The notes beneath the pieces are model-generated. The model had not been told where the DNA came from and made no database searches. It saw only the letters and a list, made by a program, of their open reading frames with translations. The translations under genes and the position numbers were made by a program. Of a DNA stretch of 13,707 nucleotides, positions 5,725 through 12,313 are shown piece by piece. Location: the NCBI GenBank assembly GCA_031288955.1, contig JAITQJ010000282.1, positions 1 to 13,707 of the forward strand, given 5' to 3'. This stretch comes from Planctomycetaceae bacterium. GTDB taxonomy: Bacteria > Planctomycetota > Planctomycetia > Pirellulales > Thermoguttaceae. Numbering within the stretch: the first letter of the stretch is position 1; every line of letters starts with the position of its first letter.

Positions 5725-6831
5725 ATGGAACACGAACGGTTTATGCAGGAAGCCTTGAGGCTGGCGAAGCAAGGCGAAGGTTTTGTCGAGCCGAATCCGA
5801 TGGTCGGCTGCGTTATTGTGCAGAACCAACAAATTATCGCCCAAGGTTTTCACTCTCAATTTGGAAAAGCACACGCCGAAATAGAAGCCCTTCGTAATGC
5901 CGCCGGTACTGATTTAACCGGCGCAACGCTTTATGTTACTCTTGAACCTTGTTCGCATCACGGCAAAACACCGCCCTGCACTGATGCTCTTCTCCGAACC
6001 GGCATACGCCGTATTGTTACCGCAATGCGGGACCCGAACCCGAAAGTCAACGGTCAGGGATTGCAAATCCTCCGCAATGCCGGTATCGAAGTCATCGAAG
6101 ATGTTTTGAAAGACGAAGCCGAACGGCTTAATGCCCCTTATTTGACGCTCGTACAAAAACAACGTCCGTTTATTATTTGCAAATGGTCGATGACTCTTGA
6201 CGGAAAACTGGCGACCCGTACGCAGCACAGTGCCTGGATTTCTAACGGCGATTCCCGTCAAATCGTACAGCATCTCCGCAGCCGTATGGATGCCGTGATG
6301 ACCGGTTCCGGTACGGTACAGTCCGATAATCCGCTTTTGACCGTCCGCCTTTCAGATGCCGAGCGGCAATATCCGCGCCGTCCGCTGCGGATTATTCTCG
6401 ATTCCAACGCGTTTGTGCCGCTTAACAGCCGGTTGGTACAGACGGCGGGGCAGTACAAAACGCTTATCGTAACGGGTCCCGATGTGAATTCAGAACGCTG
6501 CAAAGATTTGCAGCAAGCCGGTTGTGAACTCCTCCGCCTGAAACAGGACAATCCGCAAAACCGGTTGTCCGCATTGCTTGCGGAACTCGGCAGACGGCAG
6601 ATAACCAACCTGTTGGTCGAGGGCGGCGGCAAACTTTTCGGCTCGCTTTTTGATTTGGGCTTGATTGACGAAGTCCACGCTTTTATCGCCCCAAAGTTAA
6701 TCGGCGGCGAAAAGGCGGTGCCGGTGTTCGGCGGCAGCGGCGTTGCGAAACTGCCGCTTGCGGCAGTTTTGAAATCACCGGTGATTCAAACCGTCGGCAG
6801 CGATGTGTATGTCCGCGGACGGTTAAAATAG
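5725..6831 (+). CDS. ribD: Bifunctional riboflavin deaminase/reductase RibD
   Basis: RibD deaminates 2,5-diamino-6-ribosylamino-pyrimidinone phosphate and then reduces its ribose with NADPH, the second and third steps of riboflavin synthesis in the cytosol. The product is 368 residues, normal for a full two-domain enzyme. The N-terminal zinc deaminase shows PNPMVGCVIV, HAE (50-52) with catalytic Glu, and PCSHHGKTPPC giving zinc ligands Cys76 and Cys85. The C-terminal reductase begins near 148 (RPFIICKWSMTLDGKLA), with SRMDAVMTGSGTVQSDNPLLTVR and LLVEGGGKLFGS. Both active sites look intact. No other riboflavin gene lies in the window. The ATG at 5725 has no SD but fits the family N-terminus (ERFMQEALRLA). 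It may share the transcript of the gene ending 38 bp upstream. Confidence 0.95.
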   Translation: MEHERFMQEALRLAKQGEGFVEPNPMVGCVIVQNQQIIAQGFHSQFGKAHAEIEALRNAAGTDLTGATLYVTLEPCSHHGKTPPCTDALLRTGIRRIVTAMRDPNPKVNGQGLQILRNAGIEVIEDVLKDEAERLNAPYLTLVQKQRPFIICKWSMTLDGKLATRTQHSAWISNGDSRQIVQHLRSRMDAVMTGSGTVQSDNPLLTVRLSDAERQYPRRPLRIILDSNAFVPLNSRLVQTAGQYKTLIVTGPDVNSERCKDLQQAGCELLRLKQDNPQNRLSALLAELGRRQITNLLVEGGGKLFGSLFDLGLIDEVHAFIAPKLIGGEKAVPVFGGSGVAKLPLAAVLKSPVIQTVGSDVYVRGRLK

Positions 6832-6863
6832 TAACGGCTTTGTTCTGCACAAACGAAACTTTT

Positions 6864-6893
6864 TTGACCAACCGGTGTTTTACATTGTATCAA
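6864..6893 (+). promoter_or_regulatory. Weak candidate promoter for the LTXXQ-like gene
   Basis: TTGACC (6864-6869) and TATCAA (6888-6893) are spaced by 18 bp, with modest matches. The spacer holds TTTACATTGT (6879-6888), the same 10-mer as at the ABC ATPase promoter. A strong ribosome binding site AAGGAG (6912-6917) follows. Confidence 0.3.
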
Positions 6894-6923
6894 GGTAAAT
6901 AATCCCCAAATAAGGAGACAAAG

Positions 6924-7874
6924 ATGAAACGGTTCTTTTTGATGACAGCATTGTTATTGACCGCTGCGGCGGCAATGACGGCATTAGCACAACCGCCGGC
7001 AGGCGGTCCCGGCGCACGCGGACCTGGCGGTCCCGGCGGACAAAACAATCCCATTGGAAACATTTGGCAAAACGATGCGTTGAAAGCCGAACTAAAATTG
7101 ACGGACGAGCAGGTTGCTCAACTGAAAAAACTCAGCGATGAATTGCGTCCGCAGCGGCAGCCGCAACGGAGCGGAAGTCGGGAACAAGCCGGTCCCGGCG
7201 GAAACAATCAGCCTCCGGCACCGCCGTCCCGCGAAGATTTTGAAAAACGGATGGACGATTTTCAGGCGAAGGTCAATCAAATCCTGACACCGGAACAGCA
7301 GGCAAAATCCAAAGTCCTGCTATTTCAGGGGTTTGGCGGTTTAGATTCACCGTTTTTAGGAGCCAGAACACTGAACGCATTGAATTTGACTGACGAACAG
7401 AAGGCGAAAATCAAGGCGATTGAAGAGCAGCGGGGCGAAAAAATGCGGACGGTATTTCAGGGATTCCGTGATTTATCGCAGGAGGAACGAGACAAACGGC
7501 GGGCAGAACTGGAAGCCTCCGGCAAAACCTTTACGGAACAGATTAAAGCCGTTTTGACACCGGAGCAAAAAGCGAAAGGCGAACAATGGACGGCGGAAGG
7601 TAAATCCGTTCGGGAAAAATTGGGACTGCCTGAACCGGGACAACGTAATGACAGGAACAGGGGCGAGGCACGCGGCGACGGTGAGCGGCGCAGAGGCGGC
7701 AGTGAGTACCGACCGGGCGCAGGTTCGTGGCAGCCCGGACAAGGCGCACAAGGACAAGCGGCGCAAGGTGAACAGGGCGACCAGCCGAAACGGCGTTTCC
7801 CCCGTTCAGAAGGAGATGCTGCACCGGCTGCGCCAACAGCACCGGTTGCACCGACAGCACCGGCGGGAAATTAG
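6924..7874 (+). CDS. Secreted Spy/CpxP-like (LTXXQ-repeat) protein
   Basis: The product is 316 residues, with AAGGAG 6 nt before the ATG. Residues 1-22 are a clear signal peptide (MKRFFLMTALLLTAAAAMTALA). After a Gly/Pro-rich stretch there are two paired helical repeats, each with an L-T-x-E-Q motif: LKLTDEQVAQLKKL and ILTPEQQAKSKVL, then LNLTDEQKAKIKAI and VLTPEQKAKGEQW. Such motifs mark the Spy/CpxP family, periplasmic chaperones and stress sensors, but planctomycete relatives are uncharacterised. The last 90 residues are low-complexity (Arg/Gly, then Gln/Gly, then PTAPVAPTAPAG). It is probably transcribed alone, ending at the hairpin at 7903-7927. Confidence 0.8.
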   Translation: MKRFFLMTALLLTAAAAMTALAQPPAGGPGARGPGGPGGQNNPIGNIWQNDALKAELKLTDEQVAQLKKLSDELRPQRQPQRSGSREQAGPGGNNQPPAPPSREDFEKRMDDFQAKVNQILTPEQQAKSKVLLFQGFGGLDSPFLGARTLNALNLTDEQKAKIKAIEEQRGEKMRTVFQGFRDLSQEERDKRRAELEASGKTFTEQIKAVLTPEQKAKGEQWTAEGKSVREKLGLPEPGQRNDRNRGEARGDGERRRGGSEYRPGAGSWQPGQGAQGQAAQGEQGDQPKRRFPRSEGDAAPAAPTAPVAPTAPAGN

Positions 7875-7902
7875 TTGCCGTTTTCAAAAGGCAAAAGCAA
7901 CG

Positions 7903-7927
7903 AGGCGGACGGTTGTAACCTCCGCCT
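7903..7927. terminator. Hairpin between convergent genes, likely terminator
   Basis: AGGCGGA (7903-7909) pairs with TCCGCCT (7921-7927), and inside it GGTT pairs with AACC with one bulged C. It lies 28 bp after the LTXXQ-like stop and overlaps the TAA of the opposing glycosyltransferase fragment. It could therefore serve both directions. The tail after it on the plus strand is TATTCTGTT, not a perfect T-run. Confidence 0.55.
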
Positions 7928-8409
7928 TATTCTGTTACAGGTTTGAAGAACCGCAGAGTTTTTCGGGCAAAGAGTCTTCGGCGGAGGCGAAAATCGTCGC
8001 CGCAATCGGGAAGCAGAATCCCGTTGACACCGTCCTCAATCAGTTGCCGCGTCTTCGGCGAATCTGTTGCAATGACGGGAATGTGGTTTACCGCCGCATC
8101 CCGAACAGCATAACAGTCTGCCCTTGTTGAACCCAAATGCAGCAGCACGTGAAAACGCTTTATTTGTTGCAGCGTGTCTTTGCAACTGCCTAAAAAATGC
8201 ACGCGGGAAGATAATTTCCAACCGTCCCGGCAGCGCAGCAGATTGTCCCGCTCCTTGCCGTCGCCGATGATATATGCCTGAAAGTCCAGCGGAATATGAT
8301 TGAGCGTTTCAAAAACCCAAAGGGCATCGGGAATCCGCTGTTCTTTTACCAGCGGTGCAGCGAGACCGATAATATACGGCGGCGGGGCAGTCGAAAGCAG
8401 TATGCTCAT
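7927..8409 (-). CDS. Half-length GT4-type glycosyltransferase (C-terminal domain only), probably inactive
   Basis: The product is 160 residues. It matches the C-terminal GT-B Rossmann domain of GT4 glycosyltransferases: YIIGLAAPLVKEQRIPDAL, AYIIGDGKERDNLL, RVHFLGSCKDTLQQIKRFHVLLH, IPVIATDSPKTRQLIEDGVNGILLP. Normal family members have about 350-400 residues with an acceptor-binding N-terminal domain, which is absent here. The E-x7-E motif that contacts the sugar nucleotide should lie at STRADCYAVRDAA. There the first Glu is missing and the second is Asp. The ATG at 8409 overlaps the hslV stop as ATGA, so translation is coupled. It is either a decaying remnant fused into the hslV transcript or a repurposed nucleotide-sugar-binding domain. 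The domain is clear; activity is doubtful. Confidence 0.7.
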   Translation of the reverse strand: MSILLSTAPPPYIIGLAAPLVKEQRIPDALWVFETLNHIPLDFQAYIIGDGKERDNLLRCRDGWKLSSRVHFLGSCKDTLQQIKRFHVLLHLGSTRADCYAVRDAAVNHIPVIATDSPKTRQLIEDGVNGILLPDCGDDFRLRRRLFARKTLRFFKPVTE

Positions 8410-8936
8410 TCCTGGTCAACTAACTCTTCGATAACGATATTGCTGTTCGTGTAAATATCGATTTCGGAGGCGATTTTAAGGGACTCTTTGACGATTTGGT
8501 TTGCGGACAATTTGCTGTGTGATGACAGGGCTTTTGCGGCAGCCATCGCATAATTTCCTCCGCTGCCGATAGCCAGAATACCGTCTGCCGGCACGATGAC
8601 ATCGCCGGTGCCGGACAAGAGCAGTGTCGTTGACGAGGCGACGACAATCATCATTGCTTCGAGCCGCCGCAAGGCTCTATCGGTACGCCATTCTTTGGCT
8701 AATTCGGTTGCGGCGCGGGGAACGTTGGACGGAAAATCTTTGAGTTTGATTTCAAAACGTTCGAGCAGCGCAAAGGCATCGGCGGTCGAACCGGCGAAAC
8801 CGGTAACGACTTTTCCGTCGAGGAGTTTGCGTATTTTATTGGCATCGGCTTTCATTATGGAGTCGCCGAGAGTTACTTGTCCGTCCCCGCCGATAGCAAC
8901 TGTTCCATTTTTCCGTACCGTCAGAATCGTCGTCAT
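8406..8936 (-). CDS. hslV: ATP-dependent protease subunit HslV
   Basis: HslV is the proteasome-like peptidase that forms a dodecamer and works with the AAA+ unfoldase HslU to degrade cytosolic proteins. The product is 176 residues, the usual length. After Met removal the catalytic Thr is exposed (MTTILTVRKNG), followed by GGDGQVTLG, MKADANKIRKL, VVTGFAGSTADAFALLERFE and ILAIGSGGNYAMAAAKAL. No residue needed for catalysis looks changed. No hslU is found on either side: the downstream gene is a glycosyltransferase fragment overlapping by ATGA. There is no SD. A strong promoter lies upstream (8966-8993), and a six-codon mini-ORF ends on the start codon. Confidence 0.95.
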   Translation of the reverse strand: MTTILTVRKNGTVAIGGDGQVTLGDSIMKADANKIRKLLDGKVVTGFAGSTADAFALLERFEIKLKDFPSNVPRAATELAKEWRTDRALRRLEAMMIVVASSTTLLLSGTGDVIVPADGILAIGSGGNYAMAAAKALSSHSKLSANQIVKESLKIASEIDIYTNSNIVIEELVDQE

Positions 8937-8965
8937 TATCTAAAAAAGTAAAGCATAGAGCGCAG

Positions 8966-8993
8966 AGTATAAAGGATACACTGCAAATGTCAA
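8966..8993 (-). promoter_or_regulatory. Sigma-70-type promoter of hslV
   Basis: Read on the minus strand, a perfect TTGACA (8993-8988) and TATACT (8971-8966) are spaced by 16 bp. Transcription would begin near 8959, leaving a leader of about 23 nt without an SD. Confidence 0.65.
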
Positions 8994-9049
8994 GATTTCG
9001 TGCCGTTTTAGCAAAAAATATCAGCACAAGTAAACATTAGGGGGCTTGC

Positions 9050-9362
9050 TTAATTTCGTATAGATATTTGCTTATTTAGTTTAAGGCAGAGCAATTTTAC
9101 AGACAGATTAATCATTTCTTCGCTCTTGGAATAATAGCACTTCGTTCTCCGGCGGAACAAAAGCCTCATAAGACGACCAATAATCCGAAGCAACTTTGTC
9201 TATCAGAATCCCTTTTATCTTGTCCCATAATTTTCGTCCCGTTTCCACCGAGCGGTCGCCAAAAACAAACGCCGCCGAATGAACTTTTTGAAGCATCGCC
9301 AGTCTATACTCTTCATAACACGTTGAGCAACCGTTGTCGGCAGCAGAGAAGGCGGATAACAC
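9050..9362 (-). pseudogene. IS1-family transposase relic with internal deletion
   Basis: An 84-residue frame (9108-9362, GTG start) contains AFVFGDRSVETGRKLWDKI and VASDYWSSYEAFVPPENE. This is the middle of an IS1-type DDE transposase, including the second catalytic Asp in SDYW. Where the family continues with the VEGYN-like segment holding the catalytic Glu, the sequence jumps at about 9140-9146. In the +1 frame it becomes TKCYYSKSEEMINLSVKLL and ends at a TAA at 9050-9052, which is the usual IS1 C-terminus (KTxCYSKSxEML). So some 25-30 codons have been lost and the frame broken. The first catalytic Asp and N-terminal InsA part are also missing; upstream of about 9272 the similarity fades. 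The element cannot be active. I could not identify its terminal inverted repeats. The flank 9001-9110 is more AT-rich than its neighbours. Confidence 0.8.
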
Positions 9363-9416
9363 GGATTTTGTCGCGGCGGCGTGTGTTTATTGAGAACATC
9401 AACGCGAAAGCACCTC

Positions 9417-9445
9417 TTGCGGACAAAACCTGCCTGTGCTACACT
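9417..9445 (+). promoter_or_regulatory. Candidate extended -10 promoter for the uppP fusion gene
   Basis: TTGCGG (9417-9422) and TACACT (9440-9445) are spaced by 17 bp, with TG one base before the -10 (TGCTACACT). Transcription would start near 9452, about 46 nt before the ATG. The match is moderate. Apart from the IS1 relic and the hslV promoter, the gene-free stretch 8937-9497 holds nothing else I can support. Confidence 0.35.
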
Positions 9446-9497
9446 CAACGGGGAATTGATAGGATATGTTGTGGAATAGGTCTATTACAAGCGTCCG

Positions 9498-11132
9498 ATG
9501 CTCGAACTGATTCAAATTATCATTATTGCTGTTGTACAAGGCATCGGCGAGTTTCTGCCGATTAGTTCGTCAGGACATAACGCCGTCGTTGATAAAATCT
9601 TTCAACTGTCTGGACATCCCCTCGCAAACAGCGATTCGGAGTTCATTAAACTGAACGTATTTCTGCACGCCGGTACTCTCATTGCCGTACTTATCGTTTT
9701 TCGGCAGCGGATTTTCGCAATGCTCGGCAGAGATTGGCGGCTGATTCCGATGCTTCTCGCCGCAACGGTTCCCGCCGTTGTTGTCGGATTGCCGATTGAA
9801 AAACTGTTCCCTTGGATTGAAACGAATCTGTACATCATCGCCGGCTGCTTTATCCTGACGGGAATTTTACTGCTGACATCGCTTCGGCACAGCGGCGGTA
9901 ATAAAACGACTTCCACAATGACCTGGCTTGATGCAATGTTCATCGGCTGCGCCCAAGCCGTTGCCGTTCTACCCGGTTTGTCCCGGTCGGGAACGACAAT
10001 CGTTGCCGGTTTGTACCGCAAACTGAACCGCGAAGAAGCGGCAGCGTTTTCGTTTCTGCTTTCGATACCCGTCATCGCCGGCGGAACGATTTTGGAAACA
10101 AAAGACTTGCTCGAAGACTCTGCCGGTGAAGGCGGTGTTGCGAATTATCTGCTCCTTATCGGCGTTGCCGTCAGTTGCCTTGCCGGTATCATTGCCCTCG
10201 TTTGGCTTCTCAACTGGCTCAAAAACGGTAAACTTTGGTACTTTGCCGTTTGGGTATTTTTGATGTCGCCAATGACATACTCGCTAACGCTGTTTCCGGT
10301 GCCGGAGGTTACGATAACTCCTTCCGGTTCTGCTGCCGGAGCGGCAGAACAAGCAGTGCCAAATGCCGAGAGTGCATTGGATTTGCCTCCGGCAAAGGCA
10401 GCGGAAGATGCCGAAACGAAAAAAGAACAGGAACGTGTCCTTGCCGAAGAAAGAGAAAAGGAACGGAAACTAATCGACGAAGAACGGAAACTGCTGCCGG
10501 TTATTGATAATGCAGACTCCCTGATACCGCTCGACAAAGATGACCGCATTTGGATTACGCCTGACCGCAAAGCAGTTGTGTTTATCGGCAGGGTTGCAAT
10601 GCGTGAAGGATTGCTGGAACTGTTCGCCTGCCGGACGGGAACCAAAGAACACGAGTCGATATTATCCGTCCGCGTTAAACCGTATTTGATACACGCTGCT
10701 TTGCTGTTGATTGAAGCGAAACAGGGCAAAGCGATGCAGACGCAGCCGGTTTTTACCCCGGCAACGGGCGACCGGATTAGCATAACGCTGCGTTGGAAGG
10801 ATACGGACGGCGGCGTTAAAGAAGTTCCGGCGCAGAACTGGATTAGCCGTGCGGAGGAATCCGAGAGTCCTGATGCGGCATCGTCTGTTTCGGCATTGCA
10901 TTGGGTTTTCAGCGGTTCAACGGAGTATCAGGACGATGAAGGCAGAACGCATTATTTAGCCAACGAGAGCGGCGAGTTAATCGGTTTATCGAATTTCCCC
11001 GGTTCGGTTTTAGACGTGCCGATTCAGAGTTCTAACGACAACACGCAACTGATGTTTGCTTGTTTCACCAGACATATTCCGCCGCTTGATACACCCGTAA
11101 CGGTGATATTGAAGAGAACAGATAATGAATAG
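9498..11132 (+). CDS. uppP: Undecaprenyl-diphosphate phosphatase (UppP/BacA) fused to a YdjY-like domain
   Basis: One uninterrupted frame of 544 residues. Residues 1-267 are a complete UppP: GEFLPISSSGH (17-27), AVLPGLSRSGTT (156-167) and multiple hydrophobic helices up to VWVFLMSPMTYSLTLF. UppP removes a phosphate from undecaprenyl diphosphate so that the lipid carrier of peptidoglycan synthesis can be reused. The Glu often found before the first motif is Gln here (VVQG), a variant I have seen in the family. Residues about 268-302 are an Ala/Pro linker and 303-333 a charged coiled coil (AETKKEQERVLAEEREKERK). Residues about 348-541 resemble the YdjY domain common in planctomycete exported proteins (IWITPDRKAVVFIGRV, LFACRTGTKEHESIL, PATGDRISITLRWKD, GLSNFPGSVLDVPIQSS). 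UppP is normally 260-290 residues alone, so the fusion is unusual. No SD precedes the ATG. Relic genes lie on both sides. Confidence 0.85.
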   Translation: MLELIQIIIIAVVQGIGEFLPISSSGHNAVVDKIFQLSGHPLANSDSEFIKLNVFLHAGTLIAVLIVFRQRIFAMLGRDWRLIPMLLAATVPAVVVGLPIEKLFPWIETNLYIIAGCFILTGILLLTSLRHSGGNKTTSTMTWLDAMFIGCAQAVAVLPGLSRSGTTIVAGLYRKLNREEAAAFSFLLSIPVIAGGTILETKDLLEDSAGEGGVANYLLLIGVAVSCLAGIIALVWLLNWLKNGKLWYFAVWVFLMSPMTYSLTLFPVPEVTITPSGSAAGAAEQAVPNAESALDLPPAKAAEDAETKKEQERVLAEEREKERKLIDEERKLLPVIDNADSLIPLDKDDRIWITPDRKAVVFIGRVAMREGLLELFACRTGTKEHESILSVRVKPYLIHAALLLIEAKQGKAMQTQPVFTPATGDRISITLRWKDTDGGVKEVPAQNWISRAEESESPDAASSVSALHWVFSGSTEYQDDEGRTHYLANESGELIGLSNFPGSVLDVPIQSSNDNTQLMFACFTRHIPPLDTPVTVILKRTDNE

Positions 11133-11208
11133 CAAAAGCGGAAGGCGTACACCCCCCGATAGTGTTATCTGCATCGAATTTATGGTGTAATAACGTCGGA
11201 GGTTCATT

Positions 11209-11388
11209 ATGCCGCGCTGCATCAATCCATACACCGGTTTTGACTCCAAAAAGTTGTTCGGTGAAGAAGCAAATAAAGATTTGCTCATCGATTTTCTTAA
11301 TGCCGTTTTACCGGCAGAAAATAACGTTGCCGATTTGACGTTCCGCAATTCCGAACTGAATCCATTGGATTCATTGACCGTCCGTTAA
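11209..11388 (+). pseudogene. Truncated Rpn-type (PD-(D/E)XK) nuclease/transposase start
   Basis: A 59-codon frame begins at an ATG with a perfect GGAGG (11198-11202) 6 nt upstream. It reads PRCINPYTGFDSKKLFGEEA, then NKDLLIDFLNAVLP and LTFRNSELNPLD. This is the characteristic N-terminus of Rpn-family recombination-promoting nucleases (INPFTDFGFKKLFGEE, NKDLLIDFLN, DLTFKN). Full members are about 250-310 residues, and the nuclease core (FDIYCE...EMQ) should follow immediately. Here the frame stops at SLTVR and the DNA continues as the tail of the opposing KaiC-like gene, overlapping its end by 18 bp. It is a 5' remnant cut off by rearrangement, or a short peptide that is still translated. The N-terminal match is seen; the history is inferred. 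Confidence 0.75.
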
Positions 11389-12273
11389 ATACAGCCCTGA
11401 ATCGTTAATATCATAAAACAAGACTTCATCGGGACAAATGCTGCCGCGGTGTTTTGCAACATACATTCCCCGGCGAAACTTTGTACCGCTGCGAATCTTG
11501 CCGAGATAAATTATCGTGTTCGCACCGGCAAATAAATCGCCTTCATCCATCGGCTTGTCCATCAACGACTTCAACGATGATTCCGCTGCAGTATAATTAA
11601 CCACACAACTAATGTCTTCCTTGCGGTACAGATGCTTCTTGATGAGCGGCTCATATTCCCTATAATGCTGCCGGAATAAATCGCGGGCGACCCAGTCCGG
11701 CTCCTTGCGGATAATCTGATGATACACATATTCAAGCAATTCAAATTGAATCGACTCGCCCTGATGCTGTACCGGTTCAATGCCGTCAACGAGAAAACGG
11801 CGTGTGCCGGCGATAAAGTGCCGATAACAAAACGCAATCGCTGAATCCAAATGTTTCGACAGTTCCGCCTGCCAATCGTTCCATTGGTCGAAATCCAGGT
11901 CCCGCTTCGTAACCCGCTGTCCCCGATAACTCAATGCCCGGAAATAATCCTGCCCGCCGGTCAAGTTTTGCGGGTTTTTAGTGTCGAAAAAATGTTCATA
12001 GTCAATACGTCTTTCGGGTTCTGCGGCGGTCAGTTTCCAATCGCAGAGCCGCAGAGCGTAATCCTGATGTCCTTGCGGGTCAATGCGGGCTGCCATATCG
12101 AAGATAAATCCGCGGCGTTTTTCCTGTTGCAGACCGGCATTGAGATACTGAATACCGAACTGCGTTTTTCCGATGCCTGACGAACCGACCAGGACGGTCA
12201 TCGTTCCCGGCAGCAAGCCTCCGCCGAGTTGCTTATCCAACCCCGGTACTCCGGTTGAGTGACGTTCTGACAT
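11371..12273 (-). CDS. KaiC/RadA-like RecA-superfamily ATPase
   Basis: The product is 300 residues, a single RecA-type domain. The start MSERHSTGVPGLDKQLGGGLL and Walker A GSSGIGKT (30-37) are typical of the KaiC/Rad55 group, and a Walker B-like RRFLVDGIEP (158-167, Asp163) follows. The long middle segment (70-155 and 170-215) is charged and unlike KaiC itself, and there is no second ATPase domain, so a clock role is not implied. Such single-domain proteins act as ATP-driven switches or recombination helpers; the partner is unknown. It lies 40 bp downstream of homoserine dehydrogenase on the same strand, so it may be co-transcribed without sharing a pathway. No SD is visible before the ATG. 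Its 3' end overlaps the truncated nuclease remnant. Confidence 0.75.
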   Translation of the reverse strand: MSERHSTGVPGLDKQLGGGLLPGTMTVLVGSSGIGKTQFGIQYLNAGLQQEKRRGFIFDMAARIDPQGHQDYALRLCDWKLTAAEPERRIDYEHFFDTKNPQNLTGGQDYFRALSYRGQRVTKRDLDFDQWNDWQAELSKHLDSAIAFCYRHFIAGTRRFLVDGIEPVQHQGESIQFELLEYVYHQIIRKEPDWVARDLFRQHYREYEPLIKKHLYRKEDISCVVNYTAAESSLKSLMDKPMDEGDLFAGANTIIYLGKIRSGTKFRRGMYVAKHRGSICPDEVLFYDINDSGLYLTDGQ

Positions 12274-12313
12274 TATTTTGACGCTTATGAACTGCTGTTA
12301 TGAATTTAATGTG

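Noticed and set aside
9215..9448. 77-codon minus-strand frame overlapping the IS1 relic
   Set aside because: It is in a different frame from the recognisable transposase residues and matches nothing known to me.
10145..10783. 212-codon open frame on the minus strand inside the uppP fusion gene
   Set aside because: It is antisense to a well-supported gene, has Ser-rich low-complexity content and no recognisable domain or ribosome binding site.
11371..12273. KaiC-like ATPase as a circadian clock gene
   Set aside because: It has only one ATPase domain and no kaiA or kaiB neighbour, so only the superfamily can be claimed.
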